Shown here piece by piece: positions 62,862-64,000 of a stretch of 64,000 nt of DNA. The translations under genes and the position numbers were made by a program. The DNA is from an uncultured Tateyamaria sp. (GTDB taxonomy: Bacteria > Pseudomonadota > Alphaproteobacteria > Rhodobacterales > Rhodobacteraceae): assembly GCF_947503705.1 (NCBI RefSeq), contig NZ_CANNES010000001.1, forward strand, positions 998,501 through 1,062,500, written 5' to 3'. The notes beneath the pieces are model-generated. The model was not told the origin of the DNA. It did no database searches and saw only the letters and a program-made list of their open reading frames with translations. Numbering within the stretch: the stretch's first letter is position 1; each line of letters begins with the position of its first letter.

Positions 62862-62996
62862 ATTGCCCATGTTACAGCCTGATCACGGCTGGGCGAGCAA
62901 GTTCACATATTCTCAAGTTGCATATTGGCGAATGGCTCCATTAGCTTAGATCAACACGCAAGAGCGTTCGCACTTGGCCACAGCAGGAGACCAAAC

Positions 62997-64000
62997 ATGC
63001 GCAAGACACAGCCCCACACCCGACCACAGGCCCGATCCCGCGTACGTGCCAAGGTGGCGCGCCCCGCAAATGTGATGTGGTGGGGGCTTGGTCTTGTGGG
63101 GATGGTTCTGGCGCTGATGGCCAGCCATGCGCGGGCGGATGGGCACGAAACCATCATCTCAAGCCACGGCTATTCGTTTTACGGCGACTTGACCTATCCT
63201 GCGGATTTCACCCATTTTAACTATGTGAACCCCGATGCGCCAAAAGGGGGCGAAATTGCCCTCGGCACCGTGGGCACATTCGATTCGATGCACCCCTATA
63301 CCCGCAAGGGCCGGGCAGGCGCGTTGTCCTCTTCGATTTACGAAAGCCTGCTGGGCGAGGGTGTGAACAGCACCGCGGTGCCTGCGGATGTCTATGCCGA
63401 GTACTACTGCCTGCTCTGTGACCGACTCGAATATGATGAGGGCAAGAACTGGGTAATCTTCTATATGCGCCCCGAGGCGCGGTTTTCCAATGGAACGCCT
63501 GTCACTGCCCATGACATCGCCTTTTCGCATAACCTGCTGCTGGATGAGGGTCTGAAATCCTATGCCGATGCGGTGCGCAAACTGATCCCCAAGGTCGAGG
63601 TTCTGGACGATTACACGATCAAGTTCTACTTCACCGAAGGGGTGTCGCGCCGGTCCCTCATCGAACAGGTGGGCGGCGTCCCCGCCTGGTCCAAGAAGTG
63701 GTATGAGGAAACCGGGGCCAGCCTCGACGAAAGCCGGTTGGAAATTTCGCCCGGATCCGGCCCTTATGTGGTCGACAGTGTCGATGTAAACCGCCGCGTC
63801 GTTTACAAACGCAACCCCGACTATTGGGGCAATGACCTGCCCTTCAACAAGGGGCGCAACAATTTCGACAGCATCCGCATCGAATATTTCGGCGATGCCG
63901 AGGCCGCTTTCCAGGCCTTCCTTGCAGGTGAATTTACCTTCCGTTCGGAAAATGATTCCAAGAAATGGGCGACCGGCTATGACACGCCCAAGGTGGCCAG
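62997..64000 (+). CDS. YejA-like ABC transporter solute-binding protein, 3' end missing
   Basis: The frame begins at an ATG with AGGAG upstream and is still open at the window edge, giving 334 residues. A long basic N-terminus leads into a membrane/signal segment (WWGLGLVGMVLALMASHARAD). The mature part has YSFYGDLTYPADFTHFNYVN and PDAPKGGEIALGTVG, the signature of YejA-type family-5 binding proteins, and the later RFSNGTPVTAHDIAFS. In E. coli YejA delivers peptides and microcin C to the YejBEF importer; a peptide transporter is likely downstream. Confidence 0.92.
   Translation, partial: MRKTQPHTRPQARSRVRAKVARPANVMWWGLGLVGMVLALMASHARADGHETIISSHGYSFYGDLTYPADFTHFNYVNPDAPKGGEIALGTVGTFDSMHPYTRKGRAGALSSSIYESLLGEGVNSTAVPADVYAEYYCLLCDRLEYDEGKNWVIFYMRPEARFSNGTPVTAHDIAFSHNLLLDEGLKSYADAVRKLIPKVEVLDDYTIKFYFTEGVSRRSLIEQVGGVPAWSKKWYEETGASLDESRLEISPGSGPYVVDSVDVNRRVVYKRNPDYWGNDLPFNKGRNNFDSIRIEYFGDAEAAFQAFLAGEFTFRSENDSKKWATGYDTPKVA

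Noticed and set aside
1-64000. Mobile elements, prophage or CRISPR array
   Set aside because: I found no transposase, integrase or phage-like gene, no regularly spaced repeat-spacer pattern, and no duplicated tRNA end. The only regular repeats are inside the autotransporter gene.

Overview
The window looks like chromosome from an aerobic marine alphaproteobacterium of the Roseobacter group (Rhodobacteraceae). The evidence is G+C-rich coding sequence and a gene set typical of that group: a TrcR-type DUF1013 regulator, COQ9, DUF1244, an FYDLN acid-domain protein, L-malyl-CoA/beta-methylmalyl-CoA lyase, the DgcN-DgcA D-glutamate pair, a membrane-anchored cytochrome c and a YejA-like binding protein. 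I see no transposase, integrase, phage gene or CRISPR array.

Layout. 1-8.8 kb: the 3' part of a giant autotransporter built from DUF11-type and paired-cysteine repeats, ending in a strong terminator. 9-14.4 kb: tRNA-Ala(GGC), small conserved genes, a YgjP-type metallopeptidase, a GntR regulator, a PAS histidine kinase, accA, and a divergent LysE-exporter/Lrp pair. 14.4-24.5 kb: central and D-amino-acid metabolism (mcl1, dgcN-dgcA, a secreted unknown, D-amino-acid transaminase), an OsmC/DUF1244/N-formylglutamate-hydrolase run, pyruvate kinase, and rpmI-rplT. 24.6-30.5 kb: accessory genes between rplT and pheS (Hint-domain protein, class III cyclase, an unknown gene coupled to a membrane-OmpA protein, and a second OmpA-like protein). 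30.8-35.6 kb: pheS, a small membrane protein, an esterase, pheT. 35.6-45.9 kb: LysR regulator, methyltransferase, YtoQ, a four-hairpin element, GMC oxidoreductase, GST, mscL, alanine dehydrogenase with a divergent Lrp regulator, an HlyD remnant, PhoX behind a Pho box, and rpsU. 46-53 kb: COQ9, two quinone oxidoreductases, RNase T2, TrcR, threonine aldolase, a PAS/mini-MCP protein. 52.4-57.8 kb: recR, ybaB and dnaX close to the SRP RNA gene ffs, plus a TetR/hydrolase pair with two operator palindromes. 57.9-64 kb: a metallophosphatase, nudC, SRPBCC protein, prephenate dehydratase, cytochrome c, and the 5' part of a YejA-like gene cut by the window end.

How the genes connect. pheS/pheT, rpmI/rplT, rpsU, tRNA-Ala and ffs serve translation and secretion. 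dnaX/ybaB/recR form the replication-repair block. DgcN, DgcA, D-amino-acid transaminase and alanine dehydrogenase suggest use of D- and L-amino acids. Mcl1 and AccA act in acyl-CoA carbon metabolism. PhoX with its Pho box indicates phosphate scavenging.

Most unusual points: the cysteine-paired repeat array in an autotransporter; the unknown two-gene membrane/OmpA module between rplT and pheS; a four-hairpin element with complementary loops; a dispersed intergenic repeat; four GANTC sites ahead of pheS; a C9 tract in dnaX at a position where slippage would give a gamma-sized product; and four convergent gene pairs whose stop codons overlap on the same four bases.
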